Both the position numbers and the translations under genes were made by a program. Below are positions 1 to 8,084 of a stretch of 60,776 nucleotides of DNA, in pieces (positions within the stretch are counted from its first letter, which is position 1; every line of letters starts with the position of its first letter). Origin of the DNA: Bradyrhizobium genosp. SA-3 (GTDB lineage: Bacteria > Pseudomonadota > Alphaproteobacteria > Rhizobiales > Xanthobacteraceae); the NCBI RefSeq assembly GCF_004212635.1, contig NZ_PSRT01000041.1, positions 1-60,776 of the forward strand, written 5' to 3'. Below the pieces are notes generated by a model. The model did no database searches, had not been told where the DNA came from, and was given only the letters and a program-made list of their open reading frames with translations.

Positions 1-147
1 CCGCCGGACGTCGGCAAGGCCGAGATCACGGCAAAGCTCTGCACCGAGGCTGGGGTCGCGCTGACGAAAGTCCCACGACGCGACAAGCCGGCCTATGCGG
101 ACGCCCGGCGCTGGCGCTGGGGCGATGCGATCATGTCCGAAAGTTAA
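1..147 (+). CDS. C-terminal end of an unidentified protein (truncated by window edge)
   Basis: Frame 1 is open from the first base to a TAA at 145-147 and reads as a plausible 48-residue C-terminus rich in Arg, Lys and Trp, ending in RRWRWGDAIMSES. The codon use looks coding, with GC-rich third positions. The start lies outside the window, and no family could be recognised from this tail. It precedes lemA on the same strand by about 140 bases. Confidence 0.5.
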   Translation, partial: PPDVGKAEITAKLCTEAGVALTKVPRRDKPAYADARRWRWGDAIMSES

Positions 148-285
148 CCTCGTCCGGCACTTTGGCCTTGAACTTGAGTGGTTCCTGATCCGACCAAGCC
201 TTACCTTCCCTCTGCGCCAGGCTCTCGCTTCGCGCCAATTTGGTCTACCCTAGCGCCCGCCTTCTTCCCCCTTCAGGAGTTCTCC

Positions 286-846
286 ATGTCGACCGGCTGG
301 ATCGTTCTCGGCGTCATTGTCGTCCTCGTGTTCCTGGCCTTCAGTGCCTACAACCGCCTGGTGGCGCTGAGCCAGCGTGTCGGCCAGGCCTTTGCCGACA
401 TCGACGTGCAGCTCAAGCAGCGCCACGATTTGATCCCGAACCTGGTCGAGACGGTGAAGGGTTACGCTTCGCACGAGCGCGGCACGCTCGACGACGTCAT
501 CAAGGCGCGCAACTCGGCGATGTCGGCGCAGGGACCGGCGCAGGTATCCGCGGCCGAGAACCAGCTGTCCGGCGCGCTCGGCCGGCTGATCGCTCTGTCG
601 GAGGCCTATCCCGACCTCAAGGCCAACGCCAATTTCCAGCAGCTCGCATCCGAGCTCTCCGACCTCGAGAACAAGATCGCGGCGAGCCGCCGCTTCTTCA
701 ACAACGCGGTCCAGGAATACAACACCGGCATCCAGCAGATGCCCGCCGCCTTGTTCGCCGGCATGTTCGGCTTCACCAGGAAGGAGTTCTTCGATCTCGG
801 CACCAGGCGTACCGAGGTCGAGGCGGCGCCGCAGGTGAAGTTCTGA
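286..846 (+). CDS. lemA: LemA family protein
   Basis: A 186-residue LemA-family membrane protein. One N-terminal transmembrane helix (about residues 4-22) is followed by the family core containing QRVGQAFADIDVQLKQRHDL and NLVETVKGYASHE, which forms a helical bundle on the outer face of the membrane. The start at 286 is preferred over the upstream in-frame ATG at 178 because CAGGAG lies just before it and translation then begins directly at the membrane helix. The gene sits 33 bases upstream of an M48 metalloprotease. LemA and HtpX-like proteases are commonly neighbours, which suggests shared envelope quality-control work. The exact biochemical role of LemA is unknown. Confidence 0.93.
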   Translation: MSTGWIVLGVIVVLVFLAFSAYNRLVALSQRVGQAFADIDVQLKQRHDLIPNLVETVKGYASHERGTLDDVIKARNSAMSAQGPAQVSAAENQLSGALGRLIALSEAYPDLKANANFQQLASELSDLENKIAASRRFFNNAVQEYNTGIQQMPAALFAGMFGFTRKEFFDLGTRRTEVEAAPQVKF

Positions 847-879
847 TTTGAGCCGATAGGCCGGCAGGGCACCCGCGTC

Positions 880-2115
880 ATGGCCGCGTATGGTCTCTAC
901 ACGCACATCGCCTCGAACAAGTTTCGTTCGATGCTGCTGCTCGCCGGCCTGTTCATGCTGGTCTACGTGCTGGTCTATGCCGGCGCGCTGGTCGCCGAGG
1001 TCGTCATCAACGGCAATGGCACGGTGGCCTACTATCTGAGCCGCGCCTTCGCCGACCTGCTCAAAGCCGCGCCCTTCGCGACCATTGCGGCGATCGCCTG
1101 GATCGCGATCGCCTATTTCTTCCACCAGTCGATGATCGACGCCGTGACCGGCGGCCACGACGTCACCCGGCAGGAGGAGCCGCGGCTCTACAATCTGCTC
1201 GAAAACCTCTGTATCTCGCGCGGCATCACCATGCCGAAGGTGAAGATCATGGAGAGCCCGGCGCTGAACGCGTTCGCGACCGGCCTCAATCCGCGGCAAT
1301 ATTCGATCACCGTCACCACCGGTCTCCTCGATGCGCTGAACGACAAGGAGATCGAGGCGGTGCTGGGCCACGAGCTGACCCACATCAAGAACGGCGACGT
1401 GCAGCTCATGGTGGTCGCCGTCATCATCGCCGGCGTGGTCGGCTTCTTCGGTGAATTGTTCTTCCGCCTGTTCACGAGCTTTGACTGGAGCCCCAGCTCC
1501 GGCGGCTCGTGGTCCTCAGGCTCCTCCTCGTCGTCGCGGTCGTCCTCGTCATCGAGCGACAGCAAGAGCTCCGGCGGCGGCGCAATCATCGTCATCATCA
1601 TCGCGGTCGTGCTGATCGTGCTGGCCTGGCTGCTGTCGCAGGTGGTCAAGCTCGCGCTGTCGCGGTCACGCGAATATCTCGCCGACGCCGGCTCGGTCGA
1701 GCTGACGAAAGACCCCGACGCGATGATCTCGGCGCTGCGCAAGATCGAGGGCCGCGGCGAGCTGCCCGGCGCGACCTCGGCCGTGATGGAGCTCTGCGTC
1801 GACAACCCGCGCGAGGGCTTTGCCGATCTGTTCGCGACCCACCCCTCGGTGCAGTCCCGGGTCGACGCGCTGGTCAAGTTTGCCGGCGGCCGCGACCCCG
1901 GTCCCCTGCCGACGCTCGCGGAGGAGACGGAAGAGCCGGGGGCGCAAGCCGACCGGCAGGACGCCCCGCCGCCGCTGCGCCATGGCCCGTGGGATGACGC
2001 CGACGGATCGGCCAGCCCGCCGCCCGTACCCGCACCCAATCCCTCCGGAACCGCCTCCAGCAACCCGGCGGGCAATCCAATGGGTCATTCTATGGGGCCT
2101 TGGGGCCGCCACTGA
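880..2115 (+). CDS. M48 family (HtpX-like) membrane zinc metalloprotease
   Basis: A 411-residue membrane protease. Transmembrane segments lie near residues 17-41, 63-82, 175-196 and 235-256. The zinc motif HELTH is at residues 164-168, and the third metal ligand is probably the Glu of SREYLADAG after the fourth helix. Between helices 3 and 4 (about residues 204-234) is a striking Ser/Gly run, and the C-terminal 70 residues are Pro-rich and probably disordered. The family cleaves misfolded membrane proteins. It directly follows lemA on the same strand, an arrangement that fits an operon. It is longer than Escherichia coli HtpX because of the tail, and closer to the LemA-linked M48 proteins. 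Confidence 0.92.
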   Translation: MAAYGLYTHIASNKFRSMLLLAGLFMLVYVLVYAGALVAEVVINGNGTVAYYLSRAFADLLKAAPFATIAAIAWIAIAYFFHQSMIDAVTGGHDVTRQEEPRLYNLLENLCISRGITMPKVKIMESPALNAFATGLNPRQYSITVTTGLLDALNDKEIEAVLGHELTHIKNGDVQLMVVAVIIAGVVGFFGELFFRLFTSFDWSPSSGGSWSSGSSSSSRSSSSSSDSKSSGGGAIIVIIIAVVLIVLAWLLSQVVKLALSRSREYLADAGSVELTKDPDAMISALRKIEGRGELPGATSAVMELCVDNPREGFADLFATHPSVQSRVDALVKFAGGRDPGPLPTLAEETEEPGAQADRQDAPPPLRHGPWDDADGSASPPPVPAPNPSGTASSNPAGNPMGHSMGPWGRH

Positions 2116-2134
2116 GCACCTGATTCCCGCCACA

Positions 2135-2153
2135 CGCGGCGAGTTTCGCCGCG
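2135..2153 (+). terminator. Short hairpin after the M48 protease gene
   Basis: A 7-bp GC stem (CGCGGCG / CGCCGCG) with a 5-base loop lies 20 bases after the stop codon. No T-run follows, so intrinsic termination is only possible, not shown. Confidence 0.3.
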
Positions 2154-2310
2154 ATTGGGAAAAACCTCGGGAATTGGCCTAACTGCATGCCGGGGAATTG
2201 AATTCTCCCTTGTTTCTGCCATGTTCGCGCCCAACAGCAGACTTGGGACATCGATTTGGGGCCCGGCCGATTGCGACCTCGCGATCGGGGGCGTGCGTTA
2301 GGGGACAGCA

Positions 2311-3063
2311 ATGGCAAAGCCGGCAGTGGTTGTGGTGGGCGCGGACAAGGGCGGGGTCGGCAAGACCACGGTATCGCGCACCCTGCTCGATTATTTCTCC
2401 GCCAACAACGTGCCGACGCGCGCGTTCGACACGGAATCCCCGCGCGGAACGCTGAAGCGCTTCCACCCCGACATCACCGAGATCGTCGACATGATGACGA
2501 CGGCCGACCAGATGAAGATCTTCGACACGCTCAACGCGGCGAGCCCGTCGGTGACCGTGATCGACGTCCGCGCCGGCCTGCTCTCGCCGGCACTGGCGTC
2601 ACTGCGCGACATCGGTTTCCTCGACGCCGCCAAGGCCGGCCAGATCACCTTCGCGGTGTTCCACATCCTGGGCCCCTCGATCGCCTCGCTGGACGAGATC
2701 GCCGAGACCGCGGGTTTCATGGCCGGCGCAAAATACTTCCTGGTCAAGAACTTCATCAACGACACCCAGTTCTTCCAATGGGACCAGTCGACCTACAATT
2801 CCTACTTCCACCGCATCAAGGACGCGACCGAGCTGACGATCCCCAAGCTCAACGAAATGGCCTATGAGCAGGTCGAGGTGTCTTCCGTCCCGTTCCTGAA
2901 ATTCGTCGCCAACAAGGGCATGAACGACGACGCCGCGAACTATTCGTTCGTGCTGCGCGGCTATGTCCGGCATTGGCTAGCGAACGTCTGGAGCGAGTTC
3001 GACCGGATCCGGCTGACCGACATCGTCGGATCGAAACCAGTGACCAGCAACAGCGAAAAATAG
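2311..3063 (+). CDS. ParA/MinD-like P-loop ATPase
   Basis: A 250-residue protein opening with a beta strand and a deviant Walker A, KGGVGKTT (residues 13-20), which contains the signature lysine of the ParA/MinD/NifH class. The likely Walker B/A' strand is VTVIDVRAG (about residues 71-79). No DNA-binding domain or membrane-targeting helix is obvious. The predicted role is ATP-dependent positioning or regulation of an unknown cargo. ATG 2311 follows AGGGGACAGCA. A second, related P-loop gene starts about 60 bases downstream, so the two are probably co-transcribed. This is not the chromosomal parA, since no parB is nearby. Confidence 0.75.
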   Translation: MAKPAVVVVGADKGGVGKTTVSRTLLDYFSANNVPTRAFDTESPRGTLKRFHPDITEIVDMMTTADQMKIFDTLNAASPSVTVIDVRAGLLSPALASLRDIGFLDAAKAGQITFAVFHILGPSIASLDEIAETAGFMAGAKYFLVKNFINDTQFFQWDQSTYNSYFHRIKDATELTIPKLNEMAYEQVEVSSVPFLKFVANKGMNDDAANYSFVLRGYVRHWLANVWSEFDRIRLTDIVGSKPVTSNSEK

Positions 3064-3122
3064 TTGCGCAAGCAGGGCTGATACGGCTGGATTGGGCGAC
3101 AAGCTCGCTCAGATAATGCGTG

Positions 3123-3791
3123 ATGCCCGCGACACCAGTCTACATCATCTGCTCGCCCCGCCCGCAGGTCGGCAAGACCCTGCTGGCGCGGCTATTGAGC
3201 GAATTCCTGCTGCTCAAGAACGGCAACGTGGCGGCCTTCGATGTCAACCTGAAGGAGCCGTCGCTGCTGGACTACTTGCCGAAGATCACCGAGACTGCCG
3301 ACGTGATCGACACCTACGGCAAGATGCAGCTGATGGACCGTGTCATCGTCGATGACGGCCTTGCCAAGGTGATCGACCTCGGCTTCCACGCCTTCGACGA
3401 GTTCTTCAAGATGACCGACGAGATCGGCCTGCTCAAGGAGGCGGCCCGCCGTCACGTCGCGCCTCAGATCCTGTTCGTCGCCGACACCGACCGCGTCTCG
3501 GCCCGCGCCCATGAGATGCTGCGCGGGCAGATCCCGCGTATGAACCTGATCACGGTCGACAACGAATATGTCGTGCGCGGCGAGCTGCCGCCCGCAATGG
3601 CCGGCGGCCGGCTGTTCCGCCTGCCCGCGCTCCCCGGCTTCCTGAAGACCTATATCGATCGGCTGACCTTCTCCTTCACCGGCTATCTGCGCCAGGAGAA
3701 GGACGCCTCGACCGAGCTGCACCAATGGACCCGGCGGAACTACATCGCCTTCCGGGAGCTCGAGCTAAACCTGATCCTGCAGCGGTCCTGA
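3123..3791 (+). CDS. ParA-like P-loop protein with altered Walker A
   Basis: A 222-residue partner of the preceding gene. The N-terminus VYIICSPRPQVGKTLLARLL has the layout of a P-loop, but the signature-lysine position is Arg (RPQVGKT), and it lacks the Gly pair of KGGVGKT. Later segments such as AAFDVNLKEPSLLDYLP resemble the switch region of its neighbour. This may be a divergent or inactive paralogue that pairs with the first protein. The start could be GTG 3120 or ATG 3123. Function is unknown, and no partner gene beyond the upstream ATPase is visible. Confidence 0.65.
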   Translation: MPATPVYIICSPRPQVGKTLLARLLSEFLLLKNGNVAAFDVNLKEPSLLDYLPKITETADVIDTYGKMQLMDRVIVDDGLAKVIDLGFHAFDEFFKMTDEIGLLKEAARRHVAPQILFVADTDRVSARAHEMLRGQIPRMNLITVDNEYVVRGELPPAMAGGRLFRLPALPGFLKTYIDRLTFSFTGYLRQEKDASTELHQWTRRNYIAFRELELNLILQRS

Positions 3792-3810
3792 ACTTTCAGC
3801 CGCGAACTGC

Positions 3811-3908
3811 AATCCGGGTGAGGGGCCGCGGCAACCAGTAAGACCGGACCCCCTCACCCGGATCGCATCTTGCGATGCGATCCGACCTCTCCCTACGGGA
3901 GAGGTGAA
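3811..3908. repeat. Dispersed palindromic repeat (CTCACCCGGATCGCATC family)
   Basis: Contains inverted arms CGGGTGAGGGG / CCCCTCACCCG and a second hairpin around GATCGCATCttgcGATGCGATC, ending in a GGGAGAGGTGAAC tail. The distal half recurs almost exactly at 48440-48502, and related tails occur at 60483-60672. It is non-coding. Confidence 0.8.
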
Positions 3909-3966
3909 CCGAGGCCGCAGCAGCCGGCGGGGGTACAGAATAAACCGGGCGATATTCCTCGCCCGC

Positions 3967-4506
<540 letters not shown>

Positions 4507-4532
4507 GGTTATCTCGCTCTGGCTTTTCCACC

Positions 4533-4682
4533 GTCATTGCGAGCCACCGGGTCCGCGCAAAGCGCGGCCCGATGACAGGCTCCGCGAAGCAATCCAGGAT
4601 CGTCTCCACGGAGGCAGTCTGGATTGCTTCGTCGCCAGCGCAAAATTGCTTCGCAATTTTGTCGCGGGCTCCTCGCAATGAC
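4533..4682. repeat. Dispersed palindromic repeat (GTCATTGCGAGCC family)
   Basis: Bounded by GTCATTGCGAGCC on the left and CTCGCAATGAC on the right, with internal inverted GAAGCAATCCAG / CTGGATTGCTTC arms. A second copy in the opposite orientation is at 51658-51771. It fills the gap between apt and trpE(G). Confidence 0.85.
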
Positions 4683-4696
4683 GGTCCTTACTCAAT

Positions 4697-6862
4697 TCAA
4701 TTCGCTCCAGCATCCAGCCGGAACGCATTCTCGACAATACGCAGCCCCACCTCGCCGCCAAGCGACATCAGCGATTCCGGGTGGAATTGCACGCCGGCGA
4801 CCGGCAGGGTCTTGTGCTCCAGCGCCATGGCGACGCCGTCCTCGGTGCTGGCGGTGACGCTCAGAACTTCGGGCATGCTGTCCGGCTCGACAAAGAGCGA
4901 GTGATAGCGGCCGATGACAATCTCGTTCGGCAGATTGCGCATCAGCCGTCCGCCGCGCACCTGCACCCGCGAGGGCCGGCCGTGGGCGGGATGGGTGAGC
5001 TGACCGAGCTCGCCGCCAAAATATTCGCCGATCGCCTGCACGCCGAGGCAGACGCCGAACACCGGCAGCTTCTTCTCCAGCGCCGCGTCGATGGTCTTCT
5101 TGATCGCGAAATCCTCAGGCCTGCCGGGGCCGGGCGACAGAACCAGCAAATCCCACCTCTTCTGCTTGAGCATGTCGAGGGCATGCACATAGCGGACCAC
5201 GGTAACGCTGGCACCGACCTGGCGGAAATAGTCGGCAAGCATATGGACAAAACTGTCGTCGTGATCGATCAGCAGCACCTGCTTGCCGCTTCCGGTCGCA
5301 TCGGGCGCAAAGGTCGACAGCGGCTTTGCCGGATCGCCGCGCAGCGCCTGGAACAGGGCAGCGGCCTTGACCTGGCATTCGCGGTCCTCGGCGGCGGGAT
5401 CGGAATCGAACAGGCAGGTCGCGCCGACACGCACTTCAGCCAAGCCATCCTTCATGCGGATGGTGCGGATGGTCAGGCCAGTGTTGATGCTGCCGTCGAA
5501 ATTCACCGCGCCGATCGCGCCGGCATACCAGCGCCGCGGCGAGCGCTCGTGATCCTCGACGAACTGCATTGCCCAGAGCTTTGGCGCACCTGTCACAGTC
5601 ACGGCCCAGGCATGGGTGAGGAAGGCGTCGAGCGCGTCGAAGCCGGGGCGCAGCATGCCTTCGACATGATCGACGGTGTGGAACAGTTTCGAGTAAGTCT
5701 CGATCTGCCGCCGCGCCAGCACCTTGATCGTGCCGGGCACGCAGACGCGCGCCTTGTCGTTGCGGTCGACGTCGGTGCACATGTTGAGCTCGAACTCGTC
5801 CTTCTCCGAGTTCAGGAGCTGGCGGATCTGCTCGGCGTCGCCGATCGCATCGGTGCCGCGCGCGATCGTGCCTGATATCGGGCAGGTCTCGACGCGGCGG
5901 CCGTCCGAGCGCACGAACATCTCCGGCGAGGCCGAGACGAGAAACTCGCCCTCGCCGAGATTCATCAGCGCGCCGTAGGGCGACGGGTTGATGACGCAGA
6001 GGCGCTGGAACACTTCGGCGGGCGAGCGGTCGCAGGGCTCGGCGAAGAGCTGCCCCGGCACGGCTTCAAAGAGATCGCCGCGCGCAAAGGCCGCGCGCGC
6101 GGTCTCGACGGTGGCTTGGTATTCGCCAGGGGCGTGATCGGCAAAACCCTGGCGCGGCGTCTTCAGATACGGGCTGTCGGCGGTCTCGCGCGGCAGGCCT
6201 TCGGTCGACTTGCCCTTCCAGGCGAAATCGTAAGTGAGCACCACGCCGCGGCCGGTGGCGCGATCATAGGCGAGCAGGCGATCGGGCACATAGAGCACGA
6301 TGTCGCGCTGATCGCTCTCTCGCGCGCGCTTCTGCACGAGGTCCTCGATCTGGAAGACGAGGTCGTAGGCGAAGGCGCCGAACAGGCCGAGCAGGCCGTC
6401 GTCATTGGCGGAGAAGGCGGCGACGAGATCGCGCACCAGCGACATCACGCTGGCACGCCGGGTGCGCTGGTCCTCCTCGACCGGCGCGTCGCCGCGGATG
6501 ATGTGACCTGCAAGCCGCGTGGCCGTCTTCTCGGAGATCACCACGCAGGGCTCGCGCAGGACTTCGGCGAGGAAGGCGATCAGAACCTGCCCGCGTTCGC
6601 TCAGCGCTTCCAGCTTGAAATTGACGCCCGATGTCTCGAGCTTGAGCGGCGGGTCGGAGAAGCCGAGATCGAAGCTCTCATAGCGGCCCGGCACGGTCGT
6701 GCCCGAGGACAGCACCACGCCGCGGCGGCGGTCGAGCAGGCTGACGAGGTCGTCGAGCCGGCTCGCGCCGCCGGTGAACTGCTCGGCCACGCGCGTGATC
6801 GCGAGACCCGCACGGGTCACATAGTCGCTTCTGGCCGGGAGGGCAAAAACTGTCCTGTTCAT
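4697..6862 (-). CDS. trpE(G): Anthranilate synthase, fused TrpE-TrpG
   Basis: A 721-residue fusion that makes anthranilate from chorismate and glutamine, the first step of tryptophan synthesis. The N-terminal 500 residues are component I, with FLVSASPEMFVR, PISGTIARG and the chorismate-site segment VTGAPKLWAM. The C-terminal glutamine amidotransferase begins near residue 525 (VLLIDHDDSFVHMLADY). Its nucleophile Cys lies in GVCLGVQAIGEYFGG and the His of the triad in GVQFHPES. The E-G fusion is the known arrangement in rhizobia. A leader peptide gene with tandem Trp codons and a terminator hairpin lie upstream, so transcription attenuation is expected; feedback inhibition by tryptophan is known for the family. 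Confidence 0.97.
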   Translation of the reverse strand: MNRTVFALPARSDYVTRAGLAITRVAEQFTGGASRLDDLVSLLDRRRGVVLSSGTTVPGRYESFDLGFSDPPLKLETSGVNFKLEALSERGQVLIAFLAEVLREPCVVISEKTATRLAGHIIRGDAPVEEDQRTRRASVMSLVRDLVAAFSANDDGLLGLFGAFAYDLVFQIEDLVQKRARESDQRDIVLYVPDRLLAYDRATGRGVVLTYDFAWKGKSTEGLPRETADSPYLKTPRQGFADHAPGEYQATVETARAAFARGDLFEAVPGQLFAEPCDRSPAEVFQRLCVINPSPYGALMNLGEGEFLVSASPEMFVRSDGRRVETCPISGTIARGTDAIGDAEQIRQLLNSEKDEFELNMCTDVDRNDKARVCVPGTIKVLARRQIETYSKLFHTVDHVEGMLRPGFDALDAFLTHAWAVTVTGAPKLWAMQFVEDHERSPRRWYAGAIGAVNFDGSINTGLTIRTIRMKDGLAEVRVGATCLFDSDPAAEDRECQVKAAALFQALRGDPAKPLSTFAPDATGSGKQVLLIDHDDSFVHMLADYFRQVGASVTVVRYVHALDMLKQKRWDLLVLSPGPGRPEDFAIKKTIDAALEKKLPVFGVCLGVQAIGEYFGGELGQLTHPAHGRPSRVQVRGGRLMRNLPNEIVIGRYHSLFVEPDSMPEVLSVTASTEDGVAMALEHKTLPVAGVQFHPESLMSLGGEVGLRIVENAFRLDAGAN

Positions 6863-6913
6863 GTCGTCCTCTTACGAAACTTGCCGAGGAAACGCCACAC
6901 AGGACAAACGATC

Positions 6914-6939
6914 AGGCCGCCGCACTGCGTTGGCGACCT
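6914..6939 (-). terminator. trp attenuator terminator hairpin
   Basis: Read on the minus strand, AGGTCGCC pairs with GGCGGCCT (8 bp with one G-U pair) around a 10-base loop and is followed by GATCGTTTGTCCT. It lies between the leader peptide stop and the trpE(G) start, where an attenuator terminator should be. The U-tract is broken, as in some other rhizobial attenuators. Confidence 0.65.
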
Positions 6940-6970
6940 CAGACGATTTGGGAAAGGAAAATCGCACCGG

Positions 6971-6988
6971 CCACCTCGTTAGGAGGTG
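6971..6988 (-). promoter_or_regulatory. Proximal leader hairpin overlapping the trpL stop
   Basis: On the minus strand CACCTC and GAGGTG form a 6-bp stem around CTAAC, overlapping the leader stop codon. A ribosome stalled at the two Trp codons just upstream would be placed to disturb this structure. This is consistent with classical attenuation but has not been folded computationally. Confidence 0.5.
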
Positions 6989-7026
6989 CGCCACCAAAGA
7001 CGGGCTGGGCGGAAGGCGGTGCTCAT
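6979..7026 (-). CDS. trpL: trp leader peptide TrpL
   Basis: A 15-codon reading frame translates as MSTAFRPARLWWRTS, with two adjacent TGG codons shortly before the stop. It lies about 115 bases upstream of trpE(G), followed by alternative hairpins and a terminator. This is the layout of rhizobial trp attenuators: tryptophan shortage stalls the ribosome at the Trp pair and permits read-through. No strong Shine-Dalgarno sequence precedes the ATG, so leaderless translation is possible. In related species the released leader RNA and the peptide have been reported to act in trans, and the same could apply here. Confidence 0.85.
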   Translation of the reverse strand: MSTAFRPARLWWRTS

Positions 7027-7077
7027 GGGGCGGATACTCACCATGGCGCGGGGGCGGCGTCAAGAGTGAGGCAAGAC

Positions 7078-7162
7078 GTAGCCCGGATGGAGCGTAAGCG
7101 TAATCCGGGGTTCGCGCCACAATTGGAAAGTCCCGGATTACGCTGCGCTCCGTCCGGGCTAC
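7078..7162. repeat. Palindromic intergenic repeat (GTAGCCCGGATGGAGC family)
   Basis: The ends GTAGCCCGGATGGAGC and GCTCCGTCCGGGCTAC are inverted with one mismatch, and internal TAATCCGGG / CCCGGATTA arms extend the fold. It is non-coding and lies between trpL and the following dienelactone hydrolase gene. Confidence 0.8.
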
Positions 7163-7168
7163 GAGCGA

Positions 7169-7843
7169 TTACCCCAGATGCTTCCGGAAAAACTCCGTCG
7201 CCCTGCCCCAGGCGAGCTCGGCGGCTTCGCGGTCGTGCACGGCCTGGCGCTGCTCGTTGACGAAGGCGTGCTCGGCGTCATAGCGGAACAGCTCCAGCGA
7301 CTTGCCGGCGGTCTTCATGGCCTTTTCGAAGCCGTTGACCAGCTCCGGCGTGCACCAATCGTCCTTGTTGGCGAAGTGGGCCTGGAGCGGGATCTTGACG
7401 TCGGCGGGCTTGGCCGCCTGCTCGGGCGGGATGCCGTAGAACACGACGCCGGCCGCGAGCTCCGGGATCTTGGTCGCCCCGATGATGGTGACGGCGCCGC
7501 CGAGGCAGAAGCCTGTTAGCCCGACCTTGGCGCCGTTGCGCGACAGATATTGCGTGGCGCCGCGCACGGTCTGCGTGGTGACGTCCATGAAGTCGAGCGA
7601 GTTCATCTCCTTGTTGGCGCTGTCCGTGTCGTGATAGGGCACCACCTTGCCCTTGTAGAGATCGGGTGCCAGCGCGTCGAAGCCGGCGAGCGCAAAGCGA
7701 TCGCACAGGCCCTTGATCTGGTCCGACAGGCCCCACCACTCCTGGATCACAACCACGCCCGGCGCGTTGCCGCGCCCGGCATTGGCGAGATAGCCCGAGG
7801 CGTCCTTGCCGTCCGGTCGCTTGAAGGTGATGCTGGTTCCCAT
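7169..7843 (-). CDS. Dienelactone hydrolase family protein (cytosolic)
   Basis: A 224-residue alpha/beta hydrolase of the dienelactone hydrolase family. The nucleophile Cys113 is in GFCLGG, Asp161 or 162 lies in FANKDDW, and His192 in AEHAFVN, so the Cys-Asp-His triad is intact. QEWWGLSDQIKGLCDRFA is the typical N-terminal signature. The start at 7843 is preferred over 7921 because GGAGGA precedes it and the protein then begins at the usual family N-terminus. There is no signal peptide, unlike the paralogue at 32086-32880. The substrate is unknown, and no aromatic-degradation genes are adjacent. Confidence 0.88.
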   Translation of the reverse strand: MGTSITFKRPDGKDASGYLANAGRGNAPGVVVIQEWWGLSDQIKGLCDRFALAGFDALAPDLYKGKVVPYHDTDSANKEMNSLDFMDVTTQTVRGATQYLSRNGAKVGLTGFCLGGAVTIIGATKIPELAAGVVFYGIPPEQAAKPADVKIPLQAHFANKDDWCTPELVNGFEKAMKTAGKSLELFRYDAEHAFVNEQRQAVHDREAAELAWGRATEFFRKHLG

Positions 7844-7921
7844 GGTGTCCTCCGACGAGTTTGGGGGGAGCGGTTGTGGGTATTCTGGCGGGTGCAAGAG
7901 GATGACGCAATCCACACTCAC

Positions 7922-8025
7922 GTCATTCCGGGGCGCCCGAAGGGGCGAACCCGGAATCCATCAGGCTACAGCATTGGTGAAGGAATGGATTCCGGGCTCG
8001 ATGCTACGCATCGCCCCGGAATGAC
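7922..8025. repeat. Palindromic intergenic repeat (GTCATTCCGGGGC family)
   Basis: Inverted ends GTCATTCCGGGGC and GCCCCGGAATGAC, with inner GAACCCGGAATCCAT / ATGGATTCCGGGCTC arms. A related copy lies at 53955-54078. It sits next to the bc1 operon terminator. Confidence 0.85.
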
Positions 8026-8033
8026 AGCCCAAC

Positions 8034-8057
8034 AAAAAAGCCCCCTCGCGGGGGCTT
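8034..8057 (-). terminator. Rho-independent terminator of the bc1 operon
   Basis: On the minus strand AGCCCCCGCGAGGGGGCT forms a perfect GC stem (6 bp plus A-T extension) with a CGCG-type loop, followed by TTTTTTG. It lies about 30 bases beyond the stop codon of the cytochrome b/c1 gene. Confidence 0.92.
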
Positions 8058-8084
8058 CTTCATTTTCGACTCGTCTCGCGCCAC

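Noticed and set aside
250..1383. Long minus-strand frame across lemA and the M48 gene
   Set aside because: It spans two clear plus-strand genes, and its composition is that of a shadow frame.
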